NCBI GenBank assembly: GCA_029721435.1
Contig: CM056573.1
Coordinates: 72,544,001 to 72,608,000 of the forward strand
Origin: Gymnothorax reevesii
Lineage: Eukaryota; Chordata; Actinopteri; Anguilliformes; Muraenidae
DNA: 64,000 nucleotides
Direction: 5' to 3'
Shown here: one piece after another, positions 24,968-35,196 of the stretch
Layout: each line of letters begins with the position of its first letter
How positions within the stretch are numbered: position 1 is the first letter of the stretch
Position numbers and translations under genes: made by a program
The notes under the pieces: generated by a model
Databases searched by the model: none
What the model saw: the letters and a program-made list of their open reading frames with translations, nothing else
What the model was told of the DNA's origin: nothing

Positions 24968-25215
24968 CTAAATTTTTATTGTATCCACACAATGAACAAA
25001 TATAAACAACATAAACATGCTGGTGGCCACAGGAGTGGGAAGGCTAGTAGTTGCAGGAGCTGGGATGGTGGGGGTTACTGTAGCTGAGATGACTGTCGCA
25101 GTTGGAGTGGAGTTGGTGGTGGTAGATGGGGCTGGGATGCTGGTGGCCACTGGAGTGGTAATGGTGGTGATTGCTGGAGCTGGGATGGTTGCAGTTATGG
25201 TCGAGGTGTTCCTAT
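24968..25215 (-). CDS. Thr/Pro/Ala/Val-rich terminal frame (hypothetical)
   Basis: On the minus strand a frame reads repeats of IPAP, TTTN and TPVATS. It starts after an acceptor-like CAATAG near 25,216 and ends at a stop close to an AATAAA at 24,975. The underlying DNA is a GCTGG/GTGGCC minisatellite-like repeat, so coding status is doubtful. If real it is the low-complexity C-terminus of the zinc-finger gene. Confidence 0.25.
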
Positions 25216-25862
25216 TGCAAAGAGACAGATGATTAATGAAGTCCTGTTTACATAAAACTGTTGACTGGCAGTAGATGCAGTGGTAATGCCACTGTGGTCA
25301 GCAGTTTAACCCACATCTGTGAACAGTGTACCCTGTAACATTAATTATTATATTAGTATATTATTCAAAAGTGTGTCTCAGACTCATTTTTAATAAAGGG
25401 GTATGATAAATATTGATGCTGATGAATATCTACTCAAATTGTTGTTGAACTTAAACATGATGTCAAAGGGCTGAATTAGAATTTAGAGGGAACATCTTAT
25501 AAAAGTTCAGGTATGTTTGTGAAGTTTCTGGATGACCAAATAAATGAGCATTTGAAGAGTCAGAGTTAGTGTTTGTTTTCATTGTAATACTGATGTCAGA
25601 TTTACTTGCTTCAGAGCTTAGGAAAATTAAGTCATCCATCTTTACTCACTTCATCAGAGCCCTGCCGATCCTTGGATTTGCATGAGCTACGTTATATGCA
25701 GTTATTTTTAAAATAAAAAAAAGTAAAATGATCGGTTGGCTTACTGGTATGGGCTATGATCAGGCAAGAAATTAGCTCATATTAATGTTCACTAACAAAT
25801 ACCCATTTCATTCAGACACTAACTTAATCTGCATTTCCTGTGACAATGTTCTCAAATGTTAC

Positions 25863-25987
25863 CTTCATTGAGTGTAGCTCTGTGGAAATGGCTCTCCAAA
25901 TGAGCTTTCACTTTGCTTAACTTCGTTGGGTGGAACACAGTTGAGCGACAGAATGGGCAATGAAATTGTCTGCAGCATGTAGTGCAT
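25863..25987 (-). CDS. C2H2 zinc-finger-like exon (hypothetical)
   Basis: The minus-strand exon runs from an acceptor CAAG to a donor GAAG/GTAACA, 125 nt. It reads CTTCCRQFHCPFCRSTVF and then HPTKLSKVKAHLESHFHRA. CPFC and HLESH give a C-X2-C...H-X3-H arrangement. The exon is open and bounded by plausible splice sites. A partner exon could be 26,885-27,078. I do not recognise the gene; a repeat-carried gene is likely. Confidence 0.45.
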
Positions 25988-26884
25988 CTTGAGATTTCCG
26001 GCAATGTTCAGCCTTCCTGGACAGTTATATGAATCTTTAAAAGAAAGAGATCACATAATTAGTCCAAAAAAAAATTCCGATAATTTCATAGAAAATCTAG
26101 AAAATCGTATTTCCTTTGAAAATACAGTGAGAATGCTGACTGCTGGAATGCACTTAAATACATTGCTGAAAATTTAGAAAAGCAAATGCAAACTACGTAA
26201 GATTAAAGTTCATGGCACAAACATTGTTGGTTAAGAGCCCTAACTTCAAAAAGCTTGTACATAAATGCTAAATATAGTATTGTAAAAAAGAGGGATATTT
26301 GAAAAAGCATAAAATGAAGAAAAACGTACATTACAAGCAGATAAGTTACAATGCAGGTGGATTTTTTGACATTTGCAAGAAAGAGGAGAGAGAGGTTTTT
26401 ATCATCCTTTAAAGCTGACTAGAATTAATTATAGAAATATGATTAGTCACTGACAATTAGGACACAGTTGGGCTTTCCAAATCACGCCTTGGTTTCACAA
26501 CACAAATATTAATACACAGTCAGCATTATACGGGTGAGGTTAATTACAAGTGACCACAACCAGCTGCATAGTTTTAAGTAATCCTACCCGTTGATTGTGA
26601 AATGACAGTTGTCCAAAAGCTAAATAAAATTGTTGTATAAAACTATAGTCTTCGCCGAAAGGACAATATGGCGATATTAAATAGTTAGCGTTAGCTAAAT
26701 ACGTTATTTTAAACATGGTAACACAGTGGCAACAACTTCTCATAAACTTATTAATGTTAGACTAAGCTGAACTTGTGAAAACTTACTACATACTTTGTTA
26801 AGCCGACGTTTATTTTCCAGTTAAATTCATGCAAAGGACTTAGTTTTATTTGTTTGTCATTAAAAATTTTCTCAGTACTCACTC

Positions 26885-27078
26885 TCAGTTTGTTGCTCGT
26901 CGTCATACTCCTCGTCGTCTCTTTGTACAATTAATGCAGCCACATAAGGTGAGTGTCGCTGTTCGGAGAAACCAGGGGTCCTGAAACTGCGGTCCTGAAA
27001 CTGCGGTCTCCGAGGCTGCAGCGATACCCTACTCGTTATTGTTAGAAGCCTAGTCCACGGAAAATACGACGACCCCAT
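26885..27078 (-). CDS. Hypothetical first exon, acidic C-terminus
   Basis: The minus-strand frame starts MGSSYFPWTRLLTI and ends DDEEYDDEQQTE before a donor GTGAGTAC. The start lies in repeat sequence that recurs at 57,183-57,233, where the same N-terminal words then diverge. A chance frame in a repeat is as likely as a true exon. Confidence 0.25.
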
Positions 27079-28040
27079 TTCTCCGCTGTGACGTGTCTTT
27101 AATGGAACGGCGGAGGCGTCAAAGATAAAACAGGGTCACTTGAGCAAAAGGAGAGGAAATAGTAAACATGCCCGATGGAAGAGAGATGCTAATTTACTGA
27201 GATTCCGCAGAGAAGTCACTGTTATGTCAAAGACGCAGAGAGCATCGTATGCCTGTTCCGTGGATATGTAAAAAGCACCGTTGCCATAAACATATCTCCC
27301 CAGCGGGCTACGGTACGAAGTAGATTCCCAGTCCGTCGTGGAAACATATACAGGTGTACGTGCGATTAGGTAGTGATTGTTTTTAAATTTCATTAGATTT
27401 CATTTGACACACTCTTTTTACTTGAAGAAAAGATTGACCGCGATTCCGTACCATGCTTTCTGTTAACGTTCTGACAAAATGTGGCAGCCCTCCATGCTTA
27501 GGGTCGGGCGTGTAAAGTCACCGAACAGGCCTTGTGGTGACGTGTCTTAAATGGAACACCCGAGGCGTCATAAATCAGACCGGGTCACTTGAGCAGAAGA
27601 AAACAAAGGAGTAAACAAGCCCGATGGATGAGAGGTTCGAATTCTCTTTGATTCTGCTGAGAAGTCGCTTTGACGTCAAAGAGCCAGAGTGCATCGAATG
27701 TTCATTTTGTTGCTATAACAACAGCACCGTTGCTATAAACAACTCTGCCCAGGGGGCCGACGGAAGAATGCTGATTCTCAGTCCGTGTCCAATGCTCATG
27801 GAAACATGTCCACGTGTACGTGCGATTTGGCAGTGATTTTATTTTTATGAAATTAGATTTTAATTGACTCACTCTTTGTTTAAACAAAAAAAAAAATGAC
27901 CGCGATTCAGTCGCATGCTTTCTGTTTACGTATTGACAACATGTGCCTGCCCTCCACTTCGCCGGCGGGCTTGTCTTGTGACCAAACAGGCTGTCTGCTG
28001 TGACGTGACTTAAATGGATCAGCGGAGGTTTCAAATACTC
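27034..28040. repeat. ~455-bp tandem repeat, two to three diverged units
   Basis: The phrase GTGACGTGTCTTTAATGGAAC recurs in diverged form at about 27,089, 27,537 and 28,000. Between them run parallel copies of CAGGGTCACTTGAGCA, AACATGCCCGATGG and the GAGAAGTCRCTNTTATGTCAAAG region. Spacing is about 450-465 bp. A close partial copy is at 57,185-57,420 beyond the 27-kb structure. No coding content is convincing. Confidence 0.65.
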
Positions 28041-28044
28041 CGGC

Positions 28045-28490
28045 AGCTACAGGTCTCAAAAAAGTTGGGACACTTGTAAAAAGGGGCTTTAAAAGCATTG
28101 AATTTCTAAGAGAATCAGCTGAAAGAACATTTAGCAAGTAATTAAGTTAACTGTCATCTGCTGCGCAACATGATTACTTATAAAAGGGTTATCATTGAGA
28201 GGCTGAGTTTCTCAGAAGTAAAGATGGCCAGAAGCTCTCCCACCTGTGAAGGCTTGCATAAAAAAAATGTTGAATACTTTAAAAACACTGCTCCTCGACG
28301 TTAAATTGCAAAGGCATTGAAGGTCTCATCATCTTCAGTACATGACATCATCAAAAGATTCAGAGTAACTGGAAAAATCTCTGCGTGTAAGGGACTAGGC
28401 TGAGACCTTTACTGGATGCCCTTTATCTTCGGACCCTCAGATGCCACTGCATCACTCACCGGCATGATTCTTGGGATTCTGCAATAATAG
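28045..28490 (+). pseudogene. Tc1-like transposase N-terminal (HTH) relic
   Basis: It starts with the AAAAAGTTGGGACACTTGT word typical of one fish Tc1/mariner-superfamily end. A frame then reads MARSSPTCEGLHK...; further on IAKALKVSSSSVHDIIKRF-like residues (about 28,307-28,363) form a helix-turn-helix, followed by VTGKISACKG. Stops interrupt it and the DDE half is absent. It is a 5' fragment of a dead copy. Confidence 0.6.
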
Positions 28491-28765
28491 AGAAAGAAAA
28501 AACATCACTGATTATACCTAGAACTGCCACAAGGTCATTTTGACCTCCATTAGTCCCAGTGCAAAAGAATGTAAATGGACTATATAGCGGCTGACTATGG
28601 AGCTAGTCAGATTGGCAGCTCAAAGCACTTGACAGTAGCCTAATACCTCACGTATGCCCATTTATGCAACACATTCATACACTGACGGCTACGCAAGGCA
28701 GTCAACTGCATCTTGGTTGACTGCATTTTGTTACTTTTTGAATGGTGTGCAGGCGCATATATAAG
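28491..28765. other. Unassigned spacer left of the 27-kb structure
   Basis: No gene or clear repeat boundary. A CCTAGAACTGCC word at 28,519 is reminiscent of TTAA-type ends but no partner is found. Confidence 0.4.
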
Positions 28766-28771
28766 CCAGTT
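28766..28771. repeat. Target-site duplication CCAGTT, left copy
   Basis: CCAGTT directly abuts the left terminus TATGGAAAGC and recurs perfectly at 55,732-55,737 directly after the right terminus GCTTGCCATA. Confidence 0.75.
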
Positions 28772-28991
28772 TATGGAAAGCCCTTTTAATATTTATTCCA
28801 TATCCTGGATATCAGACGGCAATGCCCTTTACTAGTTCAGTCTTTGTCCACACTAGTGGGCCTCTGGACCGAACTAGTAACTATGGCAAGCCGTTTTAAC
28901 ATTTATTCCATATCCTTGATATCAGACGGCAGTACCCTCTACTAGTTCAGTCTTTGTCCGCACTAGTGGGCTTCTGGACCGAACTAGTAAC
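28772..28991. repeat. Tandemly duplicated left terminus (2 x 110 bp)
   Basis: Two consecutive terminal copies begin TATGGAAAGCCC (28,772) and TATGGCAAGCCG (28,882). The first has CATATCCTGG and matches the internal right terminus ending at 39,974 (CCAGGATATG...TTTCCATA). The second has CATATCCTTG and matches the outer right terminus at 55,731 (CAAGGATATG...TTGCCATA). Confidence 0.85.
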
Positions 28992-29550
28992 ACCAAATGT
29001 CTTACTAGTTAACTAGTGCGCTGCAAAAGCACGTACATGTTAACTAGTCAAGCATAAAATTGCTCAACTTGTGAACTACTGGATCACAATTATGTGCACT
29101 AGTTAACTAGTGGGGACCAATTTGCTCACTAGTTAACTAGTGAAAACAAAATTGCTTGCTAGTTAACTAGTAAAAACCTTTTAAAACCTTACTTGTTAAC
29201 TAGTGCGGCTCTAAATGTTCACTAGTAAAACCAGATAGGGGCAAAGTGTCTACTAGTACCACTAATGAGAGTCCTTCAAGTGTAACTAGTAAACTAGTGA
29301 GATCCAAACAGAGTCACTAGTCTACTAGTAAAGGCCAAAATATCCACTAGTCACACTAGTCAGTGTCTTTCTGACCTTACTAGTTCACTAGAGAGGCTAA
29401 ATATTATCACTAGTAGAACTAGGGAAATCGAAAATGCTTACTTGTTAACTAGTTGGGTGTCTTTTGTCTTTACTAGTCAACTAGTGAGGCTCAAATTGCT
29501 TACTAGTAAACTAGTAAAAGAATAAATGTTGACTAGTGTCACTAGTTGCA
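28992..29550. repeat. ACTAGT array, outer left block
   Basis: Palindromes of the type ACTAGTTAACTAGT or ACTAGTNNACTAGT recur at roughly 30-35 bp with short unique spacers. The block is mirrored at 55,070-55,620 and, in a shorter copy, at 39,395-39,870. Confidence 0.9.
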
Positions 29551-29619
29551 GTAAATGTTAATGAGAAGACGGGAAAAGAGGGTGTGCTGAGGCTTCCTAT
29601 TGGCTAATAAGTTCAAAAT

Positions 29620-29690
29620 AAGAAATACCAACCAATCAGCAGTCAGGATTTTGACATTCTCCCGCCTGTTTCATTTGCATGTTGCTGACT
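29620..29690 (-). promoter_or_regulatory. Octamer/E2F-like/CCAAT module 1
   Basis: CCAATC at about 29,632, CCCGCC at 29,661 and the octamer ATTTGCAT at 29,673-29,680 lie together between two ACTAGT blocks. Mirrored by the module at 54,939-54,990. Confidence 0.45.
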
Positions 29691-30840
29691 AGTTAACATG
29701 TTGGCCTGGGAAATTGCAACTAGTTAACTAGTGGCTGCATGTAGCATCTTACATGTTAACTAGTCAAGGCATAAATGCTCACTAGTTAACTAGTTAGACT
29801 TTATTTGACCTTTATTCTATGCTATTGTGACTCAAAATATCTACTAGTTTACTAGTAAGGGCCAAAATACCCACTAGCTGCACTAGTGAGGGTCCTTTTT
29901 TCTTTACTAGTTAACTTGTGCAGGCCAAAAAGACTCACTAGTTTACTAGTAAGGACCAGAGTGTCGACTAGTTGCACTAGTGAGGTTCTTTTTTACCTTA
30001 CTAGTGAGCTAGTGCAGGCTTAAATTTGTTACTAGTTAACTAGCTATGTCCAAAATGTCTACTAGTGAACTAGTTTCATGTTTGTGAACTTACTAGTAAA
30101 CTAGTAACACAGACGTTTGTCTTACTAGTGAACTAGTTCGGTCCAAAATGAGTCACTAGTAAACTAGTGGGGCTAAAATTTTCCTCACTAGTTAACTAGT
30201 GGAAGGCATTTTGGCACACTAGTTGACATTTTAGTCTTACTAGTTTGACAAAACTCTGCACTAGTTGACATCAGTGCACAACTAGTTAACTAGTCATGCA
30301 GTTAAATTTCACTAGTTAACATGTATGGCAGTGGCAGCACCTCACTAGTTAACTAGTTGCGCATACATGCCGACTAGTGCACAGTTTTGTCAAACTAGTT
30401 CGACAAAAACATCAACTAGTGCACCAAAATGCCATCCACTAGTTAACTAGTGAGAAAAATTTCAGCCCCACTAGTTCACTAGTGACTCATTTTGGACCGC
30501 ACTAGTTCACTAGTAAGACAGAAGTCTGTGTTACTAGTTATCTAGTAAGGTCACAAACATGCAAACTAGTTAACTAGTGGGCATTCTGGCTCTAACTAGT
30601 TATCTAGTGGCTTTTTTGGCCTGCACTAGTTAACTAGTAAGGTTAAAAAACCTCACTAGTGCAACTAGTCGACATTCTGACCCTTACTAGTAAACTAGTG
30701 ACTCTTTCTGGCTTTCACTAGTTTAACTAGTTAAGTAAAAAGACCCTCACTAGTGCAACTAGTGGACATTTCAGCCCTCACTAGTTAACATGTGAGCTAC
30801 ATCATGCAGCCACTAGTGGCACTAGTACGACTGAAATTCC
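29691..30840. repeat. ACTAGT array, inner left block
   Basis: More than a kilobase of ACTAGT palindromes, many as ACTAGT-TA-ACTAGT, with near-regular spacing of about three helical turns. Mirrored at 53,940-54,935. Confidence 0.9.
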
Positions 30841-30858
30841 AACATTGTACAATTACAC

Positions 30859-30903
30859 TGCATGCAAATGAAACAGGCGGGACAATGATTTTGATTGGTC
30901 AGT
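30859..30903 (+). promoter_or_regulatory. Octamer/E2F-like/CCAAT module 2
   Basis: ATGCAAAT at 30,862-30,869, GGCGGGA at 30,876-30,882 and GATTGGTC at 30,893-30,900. Same order and spacing as the other modules. Confidence 0.45.
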
Positions 30904-31181
30904 GTACAAGCCATATGCTGTGGAGATTTAAAGTGCCAGCTCAGATTTGTAACAATATTGAGCTGCACTAATTTGAAGCGGCGTTTTCATTTGTTTTATT
31001 GTGTCCAAGTATTAATATGGAATAGCAATAAATTGACTGCATTTCTACATTCAACCAAACATGCAATGACTTAATGCACACCTGAAAACCCAGAGGAATG
31101 TAACTGTAAAAATTTTATGTGTCGAATATGTGCAACTGAGCGGAATATATATTTTTTGCATTATTATTTGATAGATAGATA

Positions 31182-31723
31182 CACTGCCCGGCCAAAAAAA
31201 AAGTCACCGTTTGGAAATTAATGAACAAATTCTAGAATTGGATCATTATTGCGGTTACTAATATGTTTAAGCAGGCAATAATCATTTTACCCTGACTGAT
31301 GAAGCGCATCGCTACTCATTTCTCAAAAAATCATGCCGGAAGACACATCCCTTGCTGGTGGAAAAGATGTTACAGTATTTCAGAACAGGCAACTTATTGG
31401 CCTGTATTTAGCAAAGAAACTCATGAATGCAAAAACAAGTATGAGGAATCATTTTCACAAACATATTTGCCACCACAAAGTCCTGATTTTAGACACAGTA
31501 AAAGTTATTGGGATGTGCTCAAGAAAGACCACCGCGTAGTTCAACCATTATGTCGAGAAGATAAGATCTCGGCCAAAAATTATGGCATGTATGATCGAAA
31601 ATAAATGTTCTGGCATTGCATATAGTTTTCAAAACAATGACAAAATGAATTTGCACTGTAATCAAAGCTACAGGGGTTCCAGCTAAATATTTGAGTGTGC
31701 GACTTTTTTTTGGCCGGGCAGTG
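31182..31723 (+). mobile_element. Tc1/mariner relic with TA duplication
   Basis: TIR CACTGCCCGGCC...GGCCGGGCAGTG, with TA at 31,180-31,181 and 31,724-31,725. The interior holds Tc1 transposase remnants: FQNRQLIGLYLAKKL-like HTH words near 31,380 and LPPQSPDFRHSKSYW near 31,470-31,515, followed by DVLKKD. This is the DDE-region signature of Tc1 with the acidic neighbourhood degraded. The mirrored right-arm site at 53,571-53,602 lacks the insertion, so it post-dates arm formation. Confidence 0.85.
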
Positions 31724-31725
31724 TA

Positions 31726-32485
31726 GATGGATAGATAGATAGATAGATAGATCCCATTAATATCCGCAAAATCTTTTAAATATGCAACTGATCGTACTGG
31801 TGATTGTGCAGACCATTTTGTTTAATGCAGTCCACACTGTCCGTACGTATGACGAGCAGAAGCATTTGAGACGATTTGGAATTGAACCAGCCACAAAGAC
31901 TGCAGGGCGATTACATGAAAAGGGCTCGATTGAAACATGCGTAATCTATCGCATCGATCATACCCATCTTCGAACTCAACGTTTCTTTTTAATTCCAGCA
32001 AGTGACATTATGTTCTATATGCTGAATCTAAAACGGTTCCAGTGTTATTGGGTTAACTTGAACAGACTGAACCTCTGATTCCAATACAGCCACTCCTTGC
32101 GGCTTATTTTACGAGCTATGATTCGTGGCTGGTATTAAAAATCCATATTAATTGATTTGTAAATCCGTAAAAAGTTTTTGAGGAAATCTGTGTATAATAT
32201 ATGGGCAATCTGTTTGTTTCTTGGGATGTTCTTTGCGGTGTTTTCAATTTTAAAATAAAAATTGTTAAGGAGTGCGATCTCCCTGCATTTTAACAATACG
32301 CCCGCATTCGTTTCAAAAGTTAAAAATCTGCGCTGACTACGGACAAAGGGGATTGAAATCTAGGGCCTACGTTAAATATCTCCTCAACCGAAGAGCAAAT
32401 TGGCCCAGTTTAAACCGAAATGTCAACCAATTATTTTAAAGAAAGCAATGTCACCATTCCTGCCTCCTAACTTACATTTGTTTTT
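31726..32485. other. Left arm unit B1 body
   Basis: A GATA tract, then CCCATTAATATCCGCAAAATC and about 0.7 kb of non-coding sequence. It is homologous to the B2 body (33,665-34,970) and mirrored at 52,196-53,570. B1 has uninserted versions of both sites that carry MITEs in B2. No gene is seen. Confidence 0.75.
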
Positions 32486-32489
32486 GCCG

Positions 32490-32700
32490 ACTAGTTTACT
32501 AGTGCGCACTTTGGCCAGCACTAGTTAACTAGTAGAGTCAATAGACCCCCACTAGTGCTACTAGTGCCACTAGTCGCACTAGTGATACTAGTGCCACTAG
32601 TCGCACTAGTGATACTAGTGCCACTAGTCGGACTAGTGCTACTAGTGCCACAAGTCGCACTAGTGCTACTAGTGCGACTAGTATCACTAGTGATACTAGT
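32490..32700. repeat. 9-bp-period ACTAGTNNN array in B1
   Basis: From about 32,549 ACTAGT recurs every 9 bp (ACTAGTGCT, ACTAGTGCC, ACTAGTCGC, ACTAGTGAT...), about 17 units, after two wider palindromes. The Thr/Ser-rich frames here are a by-product of the 9-bp period. Mirrored at 52,545-52,640. Confidence 0.9.
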
Positions 32701-32746
32701 GGATTGCATGCAAATGAACCAGGCGGGACAAGGATTCTGATTGGTC
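32701..32746 (+). promoter_or_regulatory. Octamer/E2F-like/CCAAT module 3
   Basis: ATGCAAAT at 32,708-32,715, GGCGGGA at 32,722-32,728 and GATTGGTC at 32,738-32,745, directly after the 9-bp array. Confidence 0.45.
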
Positions 32747-33073
32747 AGTGAACAAACCGTGTGCTGCGGAGATTTAAAGTAAACGATATTGAGCTGCCTT
32801 AATTTGGAGCGGTGTTTTAATTTGATTTGATTTGTGAAGGAGTATTAATATAGAATAGCAATACATTGACAGCATTTCTACATTTAATTAAACACGCAAT
32901 GACTAAGGGTATTGCACACCTGAAACCCAAAGGAATCTGACTGTTTTATGCGTCGAAAATGTGCAACTGAGCTTTTTTTTTTTTTTTTTTGCAAGATAGA
33001 TAGATAGATCAATAGATAGAACCCATTAATATCCGCAAAATCCTTTAAATATGCAACTGATCGTACTGGGGAT

Positions 33074-33656
33074 CAGTGGCGGCTCGTGAATTGGCAACAG
33101 GGGAAGCTCAAACGATCCCTTAAAGTTAATGATTGTTCAGGACCTGTTTTCAATCATTAATTTAAATTACAATAACAGAAACTCCGAAAACTCAACATCA
33201 TCTGATGCGGCCAGTTTTCATTTATAAAGCATACCTGTCAACTCTCACGCATTTCGGCACGAGTTTAAGTGGCATTTTTACGTTCCTCTGCTGTAGACAG
33301 CAATTATTCTATCAACGCGTATGTAAGAGATTTTCGCGTGGAATTTAAGTACTTGTCCATGGAGGAGTTTGAAGCAATGGAATTGCTTCAAGACCTTTTA
33401 AATTATCTTATTTCATTTAAACGATCATGAAACAAGTGCATCAATCCCAACCCGTGAGTAAATAAAAGCGTGAGAAGTCTGGAGTCGTAATCAGTATGCG
33501 TTATAAATGAAAATTGGCCACATCTGATAATGGACAGAGTTTTCGGAGTTTCTGTTATGGCAGTTTAAATGAATTATTGAAAACAGGTCATGTCCAGTCA
33601 TTAATTTTAAGGGATTGTTTGAGCTTTCCCTATTGCCAGTTCACGAGCCGCCGCTG
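33074..33656. mobile_element. hAT-like MITE in left arm
   Basis: The ends CAGTGGCGGCTCGTGA and TCACGAGCCGCCGCTG are flanked by CTGGGGAT / CTGGTGAT, an 8-bp duplication with one mismatch. The interior is itself foldback. Unit B1 has the empty site (GTACTGGTGATTGTGC at about 31,795). The inverted counterpart is at 51,619-52,187. Confidence 0.85.
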
Positions 33657-33685
33657 CTGGTGATTGTGCAGATTATTTTGTTTAA

Positions 33686-33908
33686 CCCTCTCCAGCCCAA
33701 TTTTATTATATTGAGAAATGAAAAATCTTTCATTCCCGGAGAATAGTTCCCATACACTAGTGGCTGCAGGTGGAACTAATGTTGTATTTTTGCTATACTG
33801 AGCTGGAAGAGTAACTTTATCAAACCATTTCCCATGTGGTCTTTATTTTTTATCATCAGTCATCAATTAATTAATTGTTGCAAATTCGCAACATGAGCCT
33901 GGAGAGGA
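33686..33908. mobile_element. TTAA-flanked MITE in left arm unit B2
   Basis: TTAA then CCCTCTCCAG at the left, and CTGGAGAGGA then TTAA at the right, 223 bp. B1 has the empty site (GTTTAATGCAGTCC at about 31,819). The inverted counterpart in the right arm is split by the EnSpm element. Confidence 0.8.
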
Positions 33909-33912
33909 TTAA

Positions 33913-34972
33913 TACAGTCCATATGGTCCATACGTATGACGAGCAGAAGCCCCGGAAAGTAGTCCATTTTGGCCAACGGCAAACTGCACTCAAAAAAATG
34001 AAACCATTGGAAATGTTAGATTTAGCCTACTTAATAATGTTATGTCAACTGGGTCCACAAAACTGAGTGAAGTAGCCTACATTTCATGTAATGCAATTAA
34101 TTAAACTGGCCAAAAATGTTAGAAGTCAAATAAAGGTTACGAGCTATTGCGTGAAACCAGCTGTCATATCATTATTAAGTAAATCTAAAACTTCGTACGG
34201 TTTCATTTTTTTAGTGTGCGAAGAATAGAAGCATCTGGTTCTCTTATTTTATCGTGGTGTGTGTTCGTGTGCTCTTGCATCGCTGTCAAAACGAATAGCT
34301 TCCAAATTTTTTTGGAAAATTATTTTTTCCAAAATTAATAACTTCGATCGATTAAGTTGAACCTGCCACAAAGACAGCGGGGCGATTGCGTGAAAAGAGC
34401 TTGACTGAAACATGCGTAATTACGATAATTATAATGTATCACACCGATCATACCCATCGTCGAACTCAAAGTTTCTTTCTTATTCCAGCTAGTGACATGA
34501 TCTTTATGTTGAATCTGAAACGGTTTCGATGTTGTAGTGTTAACGTGAACAGACAGAACCTCTGATTTCAATACAGCTTCGCCTCGTGGCTGATTTTACA
34601 AGCTACGATTCGTGGCTGGTATTAGAAATCCATATAAATTGATTTGTACATCCGTAAACGAAGTTTTTGAGGAAATCTGAGTATAATTTCATCCGACAAT
34701 CAGTTTGCTTCTTGAGATATTTTTGAGGTGTTTTCCATTTTAAAATAAAAATTGGTAAAAAGCGATCTCCCTGCATTTTAACATTATACGCTCGTACTCA
34801 TTTCAAAAGTTAAAAATCCGTGCTGACTGCGGACAAACGGGATTAAAATATACGTTAAATATCTCCTTAAACGAAGGGCAAATTGCCCCCTTTTAAACCG
34901 AAATGTCAACCAATTATTTTAAAGTAAGCAGCGTCACCATTCCCGCCTCCCAATTTACATTTCTTTTTGCCG
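33913..34972. other. Left arm unit B2 body
   Basis: About 1 kb of non-coding sequence homologous to B1 and mirrored at 40,141-41,185. It contains the shared word CGTATGACGAGCAGAAGC. No gene is seen. Confidence 0.7.
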
Positions 34973-35155
34973 ACTAGTTTACTAGTGCGCATTTTGGCCA
35001 GCACTAGTTAACTAGTGGAATCAAAAGCCCCTTTTAGTCTGTACTAATAAACTTGTCAATATTAGACATTATTTTTATGTCACTAGTGGCACTAGTCGCA
35101 CTAGTGCTACTAGTGCCACTAGTGCCACTAGTTGCACTAGTGTTACTAGTGGATT
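34973..35155. repeat. ACTAGT array in B2, partly 9-bp period
   Basis: Two wide ACTAGT palindromes are followed from about 35,080 by ACTAGTNNN at 9-bp steps. Mirrored at about 39,996-40,135. Confidence 0.9.
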
Positions 35156-35196
35156 GCATGCAAATGAACCAGGCGGGAAAGGATTCTGATTGGTCA
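35156..35196 (+). promoter_or_regulatory. Octamer/E2F-like/CCAAT module 4
   Basis: ATGCAAAT at 35,158-35,165, GGCGGGAAA at 35,172-35,180 and GATTGGTC at about 35,187-35,194. This is the innermost module of the left arm. Confidence 0.45.

Larger units (their letters stand above)
24350..27025 (-). mobile_element. Putative element bounded by inverted GGACCGCAGTTTCAGGACC repeats
   Basis: The left side (24,350-24,490) has GAGGCTGCA then repeated GGACCGCAGTT...AGGACCCTGG. The right side (26,960-27,020) carries the same words inverted, with the CTGCAGCCTC equivalent. Between them, on the minus strand, are a likely zinc-finger exon (25,863-25,987), a terminal Thr/Pro/Ala-rich frame and an AATAAA at 24,975-24,980. 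It may be a gene-carrying repeat or a gene flanked by repeats; the class is unknown. Confidence 0.4.

Noticed and set aside
28992..30840. CRISPR-like array (short repeats with unique spacers)
   Set aside because: The repeats are 6-14-bp palindromes at uneven spacing inside inverted transposon arms in a vertebrate genome, with no leader or cas genes.
32521..32709. Thr/Ser-rich minus-strand frame and Leu/Val-rich plus-strand frame
   Set aside because: They are products of the 9-bp ACTAGTNNN period, which is open in several frames; no splice or promoter context.
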